A stretch of DNA of 64,000 nt, taken from an uncultured Porphyromonadaceae bacterium. Lineage in GTDB: Bacteria; Bacteroidota; Bacteroidia; Bacteroidales; Muribaculaceae. The DNA lies in contig CAMWLC010000006.1 in NCBI GenBank assembly GCA_947174995.1, positions 1 to 64,000 on the forward strand. Direction: 5' to 3'. Made by a program: the position numbers and the translations under genes. The notes below the pieces were generated by a model that saw nothing but the letters and a program-made list of their open reading frames with translations, had not been told where the DNA came from and did not search any database. The stretch's first letter is position 1. Each line of letters starts with the position of its first letter. This document shows, piece after piece, positions 19,734 through 29,744 of this stretch.

Positions 19734-20618
19734 TCAGTGTACGTGCTTCTCGGCATGATAGCTTGAGCGGACCATCGGTGCGCTCTCTATATGCCGGAAT
19801 CCCTTTTGCACGCCGATGAGCCGGTATTCCTCAAAGGTCTCGGGAGTGACATATTCCTGCAGAGGATAGTGATCGCGTGTGGGCTGGAGATACTGCCCTA
19901 TCGTCATCACCTCGCAGCCGGCCTCGCGCAGGTCGTCCATAGTCTCGAGAATCTCCTCGCGCGTCTCTCCCAGCCCGAGCATGATTCCGCTCTTGCTCCG
20001 TATGCCGCTGCGGGCGATGTGGCGTATCACGTCGAGAGAAGTATCATACGTGGCCACGGAGCGCACACTCGGGGTCAGCCGTCGCACGGTCTCCATATTA
20101 TGGGAGATGACCTCCGGCTTCTCGGCGATCACCAGATCTATGAGGTCGGTGCGTCCTCTGAAATCGGGTATCAGCACCTCCATGGTGACTCCCGGACATT
20201 CCTCCTTCAGGCGGCGTATCATCCGAGCCCAGTGGTGGGCGCCGTAATCGGGGAGGTCGTCGCGATCCACCGACGTGATGACGATGTGGCGCAGTCCGAG
20301 GGAGAGCACGGATTCCACGATATCCTCTATCTCCTTCTCATCGAGGGGAGCCGGGCGGCCGGTGGCCACATTGCAGAACTTGCACGCGCGTGTGCAGACA
20401 TTTCCCCCTATCATGAACGTGGCGGTGCCGTTGCCCCAACATTCCCCCCTATTGGGACACATCCCGCTGCTACAGATGGTGTGGAGATGTTTCTCGTTGA
20501 GCAGTCCCACCACCTGCGTGGTCTTGAATCCGCGGGGCAGACGGATTTTGAGCCATTCCGGCTTGCGTCTGAAATCAGCCTTGGCGGAGAGTGTGTCGGT
20601 ATTCTTTGTACTTTCCAT
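19734..20618 (-). CDS. lipA: Lipoyl synthase
   Basis: CTRACKFCNV radical SAM motif and N-terminal CxxxxxCPNRGECW. Confidence 0.97.
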   Translation of the reverse strand: MESTKNTDTLSAKADFRRKPEWLKIRLPRGFKTTQVVGLLNEKHLHTICSSGMCPNRGECWGNGTATFMIGGNVCTRACKFCNVATGRPAPLDEKEIEDIVESVLSLGLRHIVITSVDRDDLPDYGAHHWARMIRRLKEECPGVTMEVLIPDFRGRTDLIDLVIAEKPEVISHNMETVRRLTPSVRSVATYDTSLDVIRHIARSGIRSKSGIMLGLGETREEILETMDDLREAGCEVMTIGQYLQPTRDHYPLQEYVTPETFEEYRLIGVQKGFRHIESAPMVRSSYHAEKHVH

Positions 20619-20748
20619 GATGTGTCGGATCAGCTTTTGGAATTATGGCCGTGGATGAGCACAGCCGAATTTTTCACTACTTGAGTGCAAAATTACTCTT
20701 TTTCCAATATATTTTACTAATTTTGCGTAACGAAAAATCAATGATGCA

Positions 20749-21573
20749 ATGACATTACGCAATATATTTTTATTCGCCGCCACCGCTTTCACGGCTTCCG
20801 GTGCTTACGCCTGGGGTCAGAAAGGACATGACGTGGTGGCCTACATAGCCGAGAAGCATCTCACTCCCACTACGAAGGCGGCTGTGGAAAACATGTTGGG
20901 CGGAAGAAGCATAGTCTACTGGTCCAATTGGCTTGACAACGCCTCCCACACTCCGACCTACGCCCACACCAAGACCTGGCATTACCGCAACATAGACGCC
21001 GACCAGGAGTATGATACGGCTCCTCGCAACCGCACCGGCGACGTTGTCTCGGCCATAAACGAGCAGGTATACATACTCTCCAATCCCGAGGCTTCAGCAC
21101 ATGATCAGCAGCTTGCACTCAAGATTCTCGTGCATTGCCTCGGAGACATTCATCAGCCGATGCACATGGGCCATTATTCCGACCTCGGAGGCAACAAGTG
21201 GATGGTGAAGTATTTCAATTCCGACAAAAACCTTCATTCCATCTGGGATTCGAGCATAGTGGAGTCAGGCCACAAATGGACCTACACCGAATGGCAGGAG
21301 CAGATAGACCGCGTCACTCCCGAAGAGGAGGCGCTCCTGATGGCAGGAGACGCCGATACCTGGGGGCGCGAGACATACCGCATAGCCACGGAAGTCTACA
21401 ACACCACTCCGGAGGGCACCAACATTTCGTTTGACTACATAGCGAAATGGACTCCCGTCATCGAAGATCAGCTTCTCAAGGGAGGCCTGCGTCTGGCCGA
21501 CATCCTCAACGGACTGTATGACCCCGCATATCTTCCTTACAACACCATCAAGACAGCGCAGGAGGCCAGGTAA
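20749..21573 (+). CDS. S1/P1 nuclease family protein, secreted
   Basis: Signal peptide then WGQKGHDVVAYIAEKHL; HCLGDIHQPMHMGHYSDLGGN. Confidence 0.92.
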   Translation: MTLRNIFLFAATAFTASGAYAWGQKGHDVVAYIAEKHLTPTTKAAVENMLGGRSIVYWSNWLDNASHTPTYAHTKTWHYRNIDADQEYDTAPRNRTGDVVSAINEQVYILSNPEASAHDQQLALKILVHCLGDIHQPMHMGHYSDLGGNKWMVKYFNSDKNLHSIWDSSIVESGHKWTYTEWQEQIDRVTPEEEALLMAGDADTWGRETYRIATEVYNTTPEGTNISFDYIAKWTPVIEDQLLKGGLRLADILNGLYDPAYLPYNTIKTAQEAR

Positions 21574-22077
21574 GTGAGTCAGGATGCACACGAAATGCCC
21601 GTTTTCCCCATTCTCGCTTTGCCGCCGGTAAAGCTGAAAGTCAGGAAAATCGAGGGTATTCTGAAAGTCTTCGATCCTCTGCGAGCCAGGTATGTGGCCC
21701 TGACTCCGGAGGAGTTCGTGCGTCAGCACTTCACGGCATGGCTCGTCTCCGACTATCATTTTCCCGAGTCCCTGATGGCCAACGAGGTCTCTCTCGATGT
21801 GAACGGCCTCAGCCGCCGGAGCGATACGGTGATATTCGGGCGCGACGGCTCTCCCCTTGTCGTGGTTGAATACAAGGCCCCTACTGTCAGCATCACGCAG
21901 GACACATTCGACCAGATAGCCCGCTATAACATGGTGTGGAAGGCAAAATATCTCATTGTCTCCAACGGACTCAAACATTATTGCTGCGTGTTCGATCACT
22001 CCAACGGCAGCTATCACTTTATACCCACCATTCCCGACTGGCACACCATATCCCTGGCGGGAACGAGCGAGAATTGA
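21574..22077 (+). CDS. Stand-alone HsdR N-terminal-like (PD-(D/E)XK) protein
   Basis: DTVIFGRDGSPLVVVEYKAP matches the D...ExK core; GTG start immediately after the previous stop. Confidence 0.8.
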   Translation: MSQDAHEMPVFPILALPPVKLKVRKIEGILKVFDPLRARYVALTPEEFVRQHFTAWLVSDYHFPESLMANEVSLDVNGLSRRSDTVIFGRDGSPLVVVEYKAPTVSITQDTFDQIARYNMVWKAKYLIVSNGLKHYCCVFDHSNGSYHFIPTIPDWHTISLAGTSEN

Positions 22078-22080
22078 ACA

Positions 22081-24399
22081 ATGCAGAATCAGGAACCGGA
22101 TTACAGTTATCTCGACCTTCTGAATCCTCAGCAGCGTGCGGCCGTCACTTACAGCGACGGCCCGGCTCTTGTCATAGCCGGAGCGGGTTCGGGCAAGACC
22201 AGGGTGTTGACTTACAAGATAGTCGACCTTCTTCAGCATGGCTACGAGCCATACCGCATCCTGGCCCTTACATTCACCAACAAGGCCGCCCGCGAGATGA
22301 AGGAACGCATACGCGGCATAGTGGGAGAGCGCACGGCCTCGCGGCTCTGGATGGGGACGTTTCATTCCATCTTCCTGCGCATACTCCGTGCCCATGCGGA
22401 GCAACTCGGGTTCAAGCGTACCTTCACCATATATGATTCCGCCGATTCACGGTCACTCATAAAGTCGATCGTGAAGGATCTGGGTCTTGACGAGAAAATC
22501 TACAAGCCAGCTACCTTGGCGTCGGTTATTTCCAATGCTAAGAATGCCCTGGTCAGCGCCGAGCAATATGCGCTTGACCCCTCCTTCCAGCTTGCCGACC
22601 GTCAGGCCCGGCGTCCGATGACCGCAAGAATATTCAGCCTATATACCGAGAGATGCCGCCGGGCCGATGCTATGGACTTCGACGACATCCTCTATTTCAT
22701 GAACATCCTCCTCCGTGATTTTCCGGATGTCAGAAGGCATTACAGCGATTTCTTCCGATACATCCTCGTGGATGAGTATCAGGACACCAATTTCGCGCAA
22801 CACCTCATCATCTCGCAGCTCGCCGGGGAAGACAACCGTATCTGTGTAGTGGGCGATGATGCCCAGAGCATCTACTCCTTTCGAGGAGCCAACATCACCA
22901 ATATCCTGAATCTTGAGAAACGCTACCCCGGCCTGAAGATTTTCAAGCTCGAACGCAACTACCGTTCCACCCAGAACATCATCAATGCTGCAGGTAGCCT
23001 GATAAGCAAGAACACGCGTCAGATTCCGAAAAACGTCTACTCTGAAAACGACAAGGGTGATCCGGTGCGCATCGTGCGCACATATTCCGATATGGAAGAG
23101 GCCTATCTCGTGGCCAACCTCATATCCCGGTCGAAGCTCACCTTTCACGATTCCCTCGACGATTACGCCATCCTCTACCGCACAAACGCACAGAGCCGCG
23201 TGCTGGAGGAATCGCTGCGAAAGCGCAACATCCCGTACCGGATTTACGGCGGCCTCTCCTTCTATCAGCGCAAGGAAATCAAGGATGCCATAGGGTATTT
23301 CCGCCTGTCGGTCAATCCGGATGATGACGAAGCCCTGCGCAGGGTCATCAACTATCCGGCCCGGGGCATAGGGGAGACCACGATGAAGAAACTCCAGGCG
23401 GCCGCCATGGAGGCCGGCGTCAGTCTTTGGAGCGTCATTTCCTCGCCGGGAGAATACAATCTCGGAGTAAATGCCGGCACGTTGAGAAAACTCGATGCGT
23501 TCCGTGAGCTGATAGACCTCTTCGTGAAAGAAAATATGTCGGGGCAGGACGCTTACAGTGTAGGTCAGCTGGTGTTCAACCGCACAGGTATCCTCGTGGC
23601 GCTGGCACACGACAAGACTCCCGAAAGCATCAGCAAGCAGGAAAACCTCGCCGAATTGCTGTCAGGTCTTAAGGATTTTGTGGAGCTTCGTGCCCAGACC
23701 GGCGAGAGCGACACGGGAATGGCCGCTTTCCTTTCGGAAGTAATGCTCGCCACCGACCAGGACGAGAAGGAGGATACCCCGGAGCCGAAAGTGACACTCA
23801 TGACAGCCCACGCGGCGAAGGGACTCGAGTTCAAGCACGTCTACATCGTGGGCGTGGAGGAGGAACTATTCCCCTCGGCCCTGAGTATGGACTCGCCGGC
23901 TGAAGTCGAAGAGGAGAGGAGATTGCTCTATGTGGCCATAACCCGCGCAAAGGAGACATGTACAATGACCTACGCTGGTTCCAGGTTCCGCAACGGGCAG
24001 ACGGTCATATCGAGACCCTCGCGCTTTCTCAGTGAAATCGACACACGCTTTATAAAGGTACAGTCGTCGGGTGTGATGAACGATGACGGGCGGAATTTCA
24101 TAAATCCCGTCGACAATTACCGGAGCGGTAGCGACATTCGGCGTAGTCATGACAAAGTCACTCCTCCCGGTTTCACTTCGCGCCCAAGGGTAGCCGCATC
24201 CTCTCCCGCCTCCACCCCCACGGCACAGCACACAGCCGCCGAACTCCGCAGCGGCATGAGGATACGCCACGGGCGTTTCGGCGAGGGAGAGATCGTGGCC
24301 GTGTCCTCTTTCTCGGGTGAAGACACCATTACGGTGCAGTTCGACCAGTCGGGAGAGAAGAAACTCCTCCTTAAATTCGCCAGATTCGACATTTTGTGA
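22081..24399 (+). CDS. UvrD/PcrA-like superfamily 1 DNA helicase
   Basis: LNPQQRAAVTYSDGPALVIAGAGSGKTRVLT, DEYQDTN, GDDAQSIYSFRGA, C-terminal PcrA-like tail. Confidence 0.95.
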   Translation: MQNQEPDYSYLDLLNPQQRAAVTYSDGPALVIAGAGSGKTRVLTYKIVDLLQHGYEPYRILALTFTNKAAREMKERIRGIVGERTASRLWMGTFHSIFLRILRAHAEQLGFKRTFTIYDSADSRSLIKSIVKDLGLDEKIYKPATLASVISNAKNALVSAEQYALDPSFQLADRQARRPMTARIFSLYTERCRRADAMDFDDILYFMNILLRDFPDVRRHYSDFFRYILVDEYQDTNFAQHLIISQLAGEDNRICVVGDDAQSIYSFRGANITNILNLEKRYPGLKIFKLERNYRSTQNIINAAGSLISKNTRQIPKNVYSENDKGDPVRIVRTYSDMEEAYLVANLISRSKLTFHDSLDDYAILYRTNAQSRVLEESLRKRNIPYRIYGGLSFYQRKEIKDAIGYFRLSVNPDDDEALRRVINYPARGIGETTMKKLQAAAMEAGVSLWSVISSPGEYNLGVNAGTLRKLDAFRELIDLFVKENMSGQDAYSVGQLVFNRTGILVALAHDKTPESISKQENLAELLSGLKDFVELRAQTGESDTGMAAFLSEVMLATDQDEKEDTPEPKVTLMTAHAAKGLEFKHVYIVGVEEELFPSALSMDSPAEVEEERRLLYVAITRAKETCTMTYAGSRFRNGQTVISRPSRFLSEIDTRFIKVQSSGVMNDDGRNFINPVDNYRSGSDIRRSHDKVTPPGFTSRPRVAASSPASTPTAQHTAAELRSGMRIRHGRFGEGEIVAVSSFSGEDTITVQFDQSGEKKLLLKFARFDIL

Positions 24400-24439
24400 C
24401 AGGATGCCGAGGTATCATTTTCATCATCTCGAAAGAAAT

Positions 24440-25627
24440 ATGACCAAGCAAGATAATAAAGATATGCGTCCGGAGGTTTTTCCGGAAATCGCCACGCCGT
24501 TTTACATCGTTTATGAAGACCGGCTTGAGAGAAATCTCAAATTGCTTCGCCATGTGGCGGACACGGCGAGAGTGAAAATAATCATGGCTTTCAAGGCTAA
24601 CGCCCTTTGGAAGACCTTCCCCGTTATCGCAAGATATTTCAGGGCCTCCACTGCCAGTTCGCTCAACGAGATGCAGCTTTCACTTGACTATCTCGGAGGC
24701 GATGTTCACGCCTATTGTCCGGTCTATACCGAGGCTACGTTTCCGAAGTTTCTGGCCGGATGCTCGCATATCACCTTCAACTCGCTTGCTCAATATCACC
24801 GTTTTGCCCCGCAGATTAAGGAGTGGAACGAGGCTCATCCCGACACGCCGGTAAGCGCGGGCTTGCGCGTCAATCCCCATTGCAGCGTGATAGAGACGGA
24901 TATTTACAATCCTTGTGTGCCCGGTTCCCGTTTCGGAGAGGGACCGGAGGCCCTGCGAGACGGTCTGCCGGAGGGTGTGGAGGGACTGCATTTTCATGCC
25001 CTGTGTGAATCCGACAGCCACGACCTCGAAAAGGTGCTCGATGCCTTCAAAGCACAGTATGGCCATCTTCTGCCTCATATAAAATGGCTCAACATGGGGG
25101 GAGGGCACCTCATGACGCGCGAGGGTTATGACATTGACCACCTCATATCTCTGCTGAGGAAACTGAAAGAGGAGTATCCCGGCCTGGAGATCATCATGGA
25201 GCCGGGAAGCGCCTTCACATGGCAGACGGGAGACCTGGTCACCGAGGTGCTCGACGTGGTGGAGGATGCCGGAATACGCACCGGAATAATCGACGCTTCG
25301 TTTGCGTGCCACATGCCGGATTGCCTGGAGATGCCTTACAAGCCCGCGATAGCGGAGTCCCTGCCGGATGACGCCCCGACGGGCATACCCTATCGTCTCG
25401 GCGGAAATTCCTGTCTGAGCGGCGATTTCGTGGGCGACTGGAAGTTTGAGGAGCCTCTGCACGCGGGACAGCGTCTCACACTTAAGGACATGAATCACTA
25501 CACCACGGTTAAGACCAATATGTTCAACGGTGTGCAGCATCCCTCCATCTGGTTCAAGCCAAAAGAAAACTCCCCCATACTGCTGAGAGAGTTCACTTAT
25601 GAGGATTACCGGGACCGCATGGATTAG
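24440..25627 (+). CDS. nspC: Carboxynorspermidine decarboxylase
   Basis: TPFYIVYEDRLERNLKLL, FKANALWK, HALCESD, GNSCLSGDF; start reassigned from 24317 to 24440. Confidence 0.93.
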   Translation: MTKQDNKDMRPEVFPEIATPFYIVYEDRLERNLKLLRHVADTARVKIIMAFKANALWKTFPVIARYFRASTASSLNEMQLSLDYLGGDVHAYCPVYTEATFPKFLAGCSHITFNSLAQYHRFAPQIKEWNEAHPDTPVSAGLRVNPHCSVIETDIYNPCVPGSRFGEGPEALRDGLPEGVEGLHFHALCESDSHDLEKVLDAFKAQYGHLLPHIKWLNMGGGHLMTREGYDIDHLISLLRKLKEEYPGLEIIMEPGSAFTWQTGDLVTEVLDVVEDAGIRTGIIDASFACHMPDCLEMPYKPAIAESLPDDAPTGIPYRLGGNSCLSGDFVGDWKFEEPLHAGQRLTLKDMNHYTTVKTNMFNGVQHPSIWFKPKENSPILLREFTYEDYRDRMD

Positions 25628-25658
25628 GTTCCGGTTTACAATAATTTTAGAGGCTTCT

Positions 25659-26300
25659 TCAGAACTCTATTCTCCCGGAGGAGGCCTGTTTCACCATTCG
25701 CGAGCCCGGCATGAGATAGATTTCGAGCCGGCGGTTTTTAGCACGGTTCTCCATCGAGGTGTTGGGCACGATTCCCATATCGTCGGCCATGGAGTAGGCA
25801 AACATATACGAGGTGTCCGCACCCTGGTTGTTGAACCAGTCGAACACGGCCTCCACACGGTCGGCTGTCAGCTCTTCACGATAGACCTCCGAGCCGGTAT
25901 TGTCCGTGTGCATCACAAGCAGCACACGATACATATCCGGCTCGCGCAGATACCGCTTCACGGGATTCAGATACTCCCCCACTCCCGGAAGCAACTCCAC
26001 ATCGTTGGGAGCGAAGAGCTTGTCGGCGGGAATGGTCAGCACGAGCACCTCCTTGTTGCGGCACGTCTCGAGGTTGGTGCCGTTTTTCTGATAATTTTTG
26101 CTCAGCTTGGACCGCGCCTCCTTCTCCTGGAACTGTCTTATCAGATCTCCCCCCTTACCGGTCTCCACGCTGGCGAGCATCTCGGAGAAGGTCAGCTCAT
26201 CGAGGTCGTGATTGCGCTCCTCCGGAGCGGCGAGGGCAGGGACAGCGGAAAATAGAAGCGATGTCAGCCCTACGTATATGGTTATGATTGATTTCTTCAT
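25659..26300 (-). CDS. OmpA-like domain protein, exported
   Basis: Signal peptide; VLLVMHTDNTGSEVYREELTADRVEAVFDWF ... NRRLEIYL. Confidence 0.82.
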   Translation of the reverse strand: MKKSIITIYVGLTSLLFSAVPALAAPEERNHDLDELTFSEMLASVETGKGGDLIRQFQEKEARSKLSKNYQKNGTNLETCRNKEVLVLTIPADKLFAPNDVELLPGVGEYLNPVKRYLREPDMYRVLLVMHTDNTGSEVYREELTADRVEAVFDWFNNQGADTSYMFAYSMADDMGIVPNTSMENRAKNRRLEIYLMPGSRMVKQASSGRIEF

Positions 26301-26839
26301 TTTTTATTGATGTCGATTAAGCCGTCGGGGAGGTTAAACCTTATTTCACCCTCCTCCGGAGAGACGGCAGTGATGAAATCATCGTGCACGGGCACATATA
26401 CGGTGTCCCCCTCTGGAGTCTCAATATGAAACAGCGGATTATCCGTGGAGTCATCTATGTAGGTGATTTCTCCTATTACACCTTGATGCTCATCAATGGC
26501 CGTGAGTCCTATAAGCTCGTCGAAGAGAGCGATCTCTTCATCCTCTTCAGCCAGATAACGCTTCACCTCCTCGCGCAGACCGTAAATCTTGTGGTTTACA
26601 AACTCTCTCGCCTCCTCTTCTGTGTCAATGCCCTGAAGTTTGACAAGATATGAGAATGTGCCTTTGGGACGCACCGAGTCGGCATAAAAGGGCACGTAGA
26701 TACCATCTACATCCACTATGGCCGGATGGCCGTCCGTGAGATATTCCGGATCCACGTCCAGCAACGTGTTCAGTTCCCCTTTCAGAGCGTGGGTTTTCTG
26801 AAACTTCCCTATTTCTATGATTTCTTCTTCCGTGATCAT
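26297..26839 (-). CDS. rimM: Ribosome maturation factor RimM
   Basis: IGKFQKTHALKGELNTLLDVD ... YVPVHDDFI; 4-nt overlap with the downstream gene. Confidence 0.92.
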   Translation of the reverse strand: MITEEEIIEIGKFQKTHALKGELNTLLDVDPEYLTDGHPAIVDVDGIYVPFYADSVRPKGTFSYLVKLQGIDTEEEAREFVNHKIYGLREEVKRYLAEEDEEIALFDELIGLTAIDEHQGVIGEITYIDDSTDNPLFHIETPEGDTVYVPVHDDFITAVSPEEGEIRFNLPDGLIDINKK

Positions 26840-26899
26840 AAGCTATCGGATTATTCGGGGGAATTTGCACACCCCTTTCTGACAACATAACGTCTGCTG

Positions 26900-28213
26900 T
26901 CAGTCAGCGGTTCGGATTATCTTCGCTCCGAGTCGGTTGAGACGCTCGTCGATTTTTTCGTATCCGCGGTCTATCTGGTCTATGTTCTGGATCACGCTCG
27001 TGCCCTTGGCTCCGAGAGCCGCAATGAGCATGGCTATACCGGCGCGTATGTCAGGTGACACCATGCGTGTGGCATACAGGCAGTTGAACTTCCCTGCCCC
27101 GATGACAACCGCACGGTGCGGGTCACACAATATAATGCGTGCCCCCATGTCGATGAGCTTGTCCACGAAAAACAGGCGCGACTCGAACATCTTCTGATGA
27201 ATCAGCACGCTCCCTCTCGCCTGTGTGGCAACGACGAGGAAGATGCTGAGCAGGTCAGGCGAAAGGCCCGGCCAGGGCGCATCGGCAAAAGTCATGGTGG
27301 AGCCGTCGATGAAACTGTCGATCTCGTAGATCTCCTTCTGGTCCACTATGATGTCGTCTTTCTCCATGCGCAGATTGATTCCGAGCCGCGAGAAGGCCTC
27401 GGGCATGATGCCTAAGTCCTCGATTCCGACATTCTCCAGCCTGAGCTCCGAACCGGTCATGGCCGCCATCCCGATGAAACTGCCTATCTCGATCATGTCG
27501 GGGAGGAGTCTGTGGTTAGCTCCCCCGAGGGATCCCACTCCCGTGATGGTAAGAAGATTTGAACCTATTCCCTTGATTTTCGCTCCCATTGCCACAAGCA
27601 TCCTGCAAAGCTGCTGTATGTATGGTTCGCAGGCGGCATTGTAGATTGTTGTGACACCCTCGGCCAAAGCGGCCGCCATGACAAGATTGGCGGTGCCCGT
27701 CACGGAGGCCTCGTCAAGGAGCATATAGCACCCCTTGAGCCTTCCCCCGGCCGAAATGGTGTAGCTCTTCGCCACGCTGTCATAATCAAACTCCGCGCCC
27801 AACTTTTGGAGTCCGAGGAAATGTGTGTCAAGTCTGCGACGGCCGATTTTGTCTCCTCCCGGCTTGGGCATACGCGCCAGTCCGAATCGGGCCACCAGCG
27901 GGCCGATTATCATTACGGAACCTCGGAGTGCCTGTGCGCGTTTGAGAAAATCATCCGACTGAAGATAGTCAAGGTCCACATGGTCAGCCTGAAATTCCCA
28001 TTCGTCCGGACCCGTGAGGCGCGTCTTGACACCCATTCTTCCGAGCAGATGGATAAGGTTCACCACATCGGAAATCTCCGGCACATTTGAAATCCTGACC
28101 TTACCGGAGGTCAGCAGAGTGGCGCATATCACCTCGAGAGCCTCGTTTTTAGCTCCCTGAGGCTTGATGGTGCCGTGCAGTTTGTGTCCCCCCTCTACGA
28201 TGAATGAGCTCAT
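26900..28213 (-). CDS. murA: UDP-N-acetylglucosamine 1-carboxyvinyltransferase
   Basis: MSSFIVEGGHKLHGTIKPQGAKNEALEVICATLL; start 28213, not 28369. Confidence 0.96.
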   Translation of the reverse strand: MSSFIVEGGHKLHGTIKPQGAKNEALEVICATLLTSGKVRISNVPEISDVVNLIHLLGRMGVKTRLTGPDEWEFQADHVDLDYLQSDDFLKRAQALRGSVMIIGPLVARFGLARMPKPGGDKIGRRRLDTHFLGLQKLGAEFDYDSVAKSYTISAGGRLKGCYMLLDEASVTGTANLVMAAALAEGVTTIYNAACEPYIQQLCRMLVAMGAKIKGIGSNLLTITGVGSLGGANHRLLPDMIEIGSFIGMAAMTGSELRLENVGIEDLGIMPEAFSRLGINLRMEKDDIIVDQKEIYEIDSFIDGSTMTFADAPWPGLSPDLLSIFLVVATQARGSVLIHQKMFESRLFFVDKLIDMGARIILCDPHRAVVIGAGKFNCLYATRMVSPDIRAGIAMLIAALGAKGTSVIQNIDQIDRGYEKIDERLNRLGAKIIRTAD

Positions 28214-28232
28214 GTCTTGAATGTTTGGACTG

Positions 28233-28952
28233 TCAGCGTTTTTTCTTTTTCTTCTTGGGTGCGGGTGTCGCGGGTATCTCCTCGGGTATTTCCGGGAGAG
28301 GATAAGTGGCTGGGTCCAAGCGTATGTGTCCTTTGGAGAAGAGCGCGAGATCCTGGAGCACACGCGCATCCGTGGCGTTCTCCTTGTTGAGGATGGTGAG
28401 CATCTTCTTCATCTGGCAGGCAAGCATGAAGACAAGATCGTCTTTCTCCTCGCTGTTTTCCATCTTGCATACCTCCTCCACCATCTTTTCAATGCTGCTG
28501 CCGTAATGACGGAAACGGATGTTCTTGTTCTGATACGGCAGACGTACCGGCTTCGGATTGACGGCAGCCTCCGTCAGGGGCTCGTAAGGAAAATCCACGT
28601 CAAGACGGAATCCGGAGATAATCTGCATCTGGTCCCAGATGGCCTTCATGTCGTTCCCCTCTCCCACCTCCGCGGGAAAGAGGGTGGCCATAACATCCGC
28701 GATGGCGTATGCGCAGTCAGTACGCTCGCCCCGGTCCTCGATAGTGAGGCAATACTCTATGAGGTTCTGGATATTGCGCCCATATTCCGAAGTCACGAGT
28801 CTCGGCATCCCGGAATTATAGGGGATGAAGCGTGGCGCAGCCACTTCCGGTTCGGTAGTTTCCGCCGGTTTTACATCTGTATTGACGGAAACTTCTGCCG
28901 TAGTCGGCACGTCCTCACGGACAGGTATATTATCTGTTGTGTTTTCTGTCAT
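28233..28952 (-). CDS. DUF4290 family protein
   Basis: Conserved Bacteroidetes neighbour of murA; YNSGMPRLVTSEYGRNIQNLIEY. Confidence 0.85.
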   Translation of the reverse strand: MTENTTDNIPVREDVPTTAEVSVNTDVKPAETTEPEVAAPRFIPYNSGMPRLVTSEYGRNIQNLIEYCLTIEDRGERTDCAYAIADVMATLFPAEVGEGNDMKAIWDQMQIISGFRLDVDFPYEPLTEAAVNPKPVRLPYQNKNIRFRHYGSSIEKMVEEVCKMENSEEKDDLVFMLACQMKKMLTILNKENATDARVLQDLALFSKGHIRLDPATYPLPEIPEEIPATPAPKKKKKKR

Positions 28953-28988
28953 ATATTTTCTCTATGAGGAGTATCTTATTTGTTTCGA

Positions 28989-29702
28989 TCACTGTCGTCT
29001 GGCCTTGTCAAGCACCCTGTTTTGGCCCACGATTGCCTGATATTCCTTCAGGTATTCGGGCACGCTGTACGCCAGGTCGGCGAAATCGCCGTTTCTGAAG
29101 GCCCTTTCCGAAAGCGCCGTCATGTCGGATGCAAGGATCTCCACATCCGTATACCACACGCTCCCTTCCCTGCCGATGACATCGCGGGCCTTTCCCGCTC
29201 CGTCGCCGATGAATATAAGGCGTCGGTCTGACGGTAGCCCGCTGTATGACTCTTCATCCAGAATGAGCGGAGCCGGCTGGAGCAGGGGATTGAGAGCGAA
29301 GTCGTATGCAGCCGTATAGACTTCCATGCGACGGGCATCAATCATGGGAACGATTATCTCGTCGCCCTCCCATTCCATAGACCGGAACATGGCTTTGACT
29401 GCCAGAATCTCCAGTGTGGAGAGTGTGATGAGGGGAATGTCTTGCGCGAAACAGACTCCCTTGGCAAGAGACAGACCTATTCTGAGACCAGTATAGGAGC
29501 CGGGACCCGCACTCACAGCCACGGCGTCGAGAGTCCACCCCCGGCGCAATGCTTCTTCAAGACATTTCTCCACGAAAGGTGCGAGCCGTTTGGCATGTGC
29601 CATACCCTCATGGTCCTCAAGCAGGTTTTCCACCACACCATCTTTGGTCAGGGCTACTGAACATGCTTTTCCGGAAGTTTCAATATTCAGGATGCAGGCC
29701 AT
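28989..29702 (-). CDS. tsaB: tRNA threonylcarbamoyladenosine biosynthesis protein TsaB
   Basis: ILNIETSGKACSVAL; VSAGPGSYTGLRIGLSLAKG. Confidence 0.95.
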   Translation of the reverse strand: MACILNIETSGKACSVALTKDGVVENLLEDHEGMAHAKRLAPFVEKCLEEALRRGWTLDAVAVSAGPGSYTGLRIGLSLAKGVCFAQDIPLITLSTLEILAVKAMFRSMEWEGDEIIVPMIDARRMEVYTAAYDFALNPLLQPAPLILDEESYSGLPSDRRLIFIGDGAGKARDVIGREGSVWYTDVEILASDMTALSERAFRNGDFADLAYSVPEYLKEYQAIVGQNRVLDKARRQ

Positions 29703-29744
29703 TTCTTAATTCTTAACTCTTAATTCTAAATTCTAAATTCTCAG
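29703..29744. repeat. Heptamer microsatellite (TTCTTAA/TTCTAAA, about 6 units)
   Basis: Units TTCTTAA TTCTTAA CTCTTAA TTCTAAA TTCTAAA TTCTCAG fill the gap between tsaB and its upstream gene. Confidence 0.8.

Noticed and set aside
21265-22404. 379-aa - strand ORF spanning the nuclease, HsdR_N-like protein and helicase
   Set aside because: Antisense to three supported CDS; no motif
28214-28369. N-terminal extension of the murA ORF
   Set aside because: Runs into DUF4290 in another frame; canonical MurA begins at MSSFIVEGGHKLHG
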